Origin: Desulfobacterales bacterium
GTDB lineage: Bacteria; Desulfobacterota; DSM-4660; Desulfatiglandales; B25-G16
Assembly (NCBI GenBank): GCA_030672485.1
Contig: DAOVGH010000002.1
Location: 1-6,178 of the forward strand
DNA length: 6,178 nucleotides
Direction of reading: 5' to 3'
A program made the translations under genes and the position numbers. The notes beneath the pieces were generated by a model. That model ran no database searches. It saw nothing but the letters and a program-made list of their open reading frames with translations, and was not told the DNA's origin. Below, one piece after another: positions 6,121 through 6,178 of the stretch (position 1 is the first letter of the stretch; every line of letters starts with the position of its first letter).

Positions 6121-6149
6121 ATTATACGAAGGCATCGATCTTCATTCAA
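6121..6149 (-). promoter_or_regulatory. Near-consensus sigma70 promoter, firing toward the dehydrogenase
   Basis: Read on the minus strand, TTGAAT (6149-6144) and a perfect TATAAT (6126-6121) are separated by exactly 17 bases. This is the best promoter match in the window. Initiation near 6114 would transcribe leftward through the leader into the dehydrogenase gene. It could instead drive a small RNA ending within the leader, but no terminator with a T-run is seen there. Confidence 0.6.
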
Positions 6150-6178
6150 GCAATAAGAGGGGTCCCTTGAGTTAACAG

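Overview
The window looks like part of a chromosome from an anaerobic Desulfobacterota-type (former Deltaproteobacteria) bacterium. That placement is an inference from three things: gene style (a MenA-like prenyltransferase next to MltG, a Leu/Phe/Val-type dehydrogenase, an SSS symporter), heavy AGG/AGA arginine use, and AT-rich 'TTCGAATTT' intergenic repeats. No rRNA, tRNA, CRISPR array, transposase, phage gene or integration site was seen. Five complete protein genes and one gene cut by the left edge account for most of the window.

Left part (1-2269, + strand): the last 53 codons of an endonuclease III-family DNA glycosylase, then a 180-bp gap holding a compact inverted/direct repeat. A UbiA/MenA-type membrane prenyltransferase (quinone biosynthesis) follows, and one base after its stop begins mltG, the endolytic murein transglycosylase. 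The last two are almost certainly cotranscribed. Middle part (2270-4754, + strand): a small lipoprotein of unknown function with its own promoter candidate and a strong Shine-Dalgarno, then a sodium:solute symporter preceded by another promoter candidate and a short open frame that ends one base before the symporter start. Right part (4793-5878, - strand): a Leu/Phe/Val-family amino-acid dehydrogenase, convergent with the symporter across only 38 bp. A near-consensus sigma70 promoter lies about 240 bp upstream of it, implying a long and possibly structured 5' leader (5879-6114).

The genes do not form one obvious pathway. Prenyltransferase and MltG are housekeeping envelope/respiration functions. 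The symporter and dehydrogenase could together import and oxidatively deaminate an organic or amino acid, but convergent orientation makes that link weak. The most interesting protein-level observation is in the dehydrogenase: positions that form the hydrophobic side-chain pocket of classical leucine dehydrogenase appear to be polar (Thr, Thr, Asp), so its substrate may not be leucine. I found no convincing evidence for a wholly new multi-gene system here.
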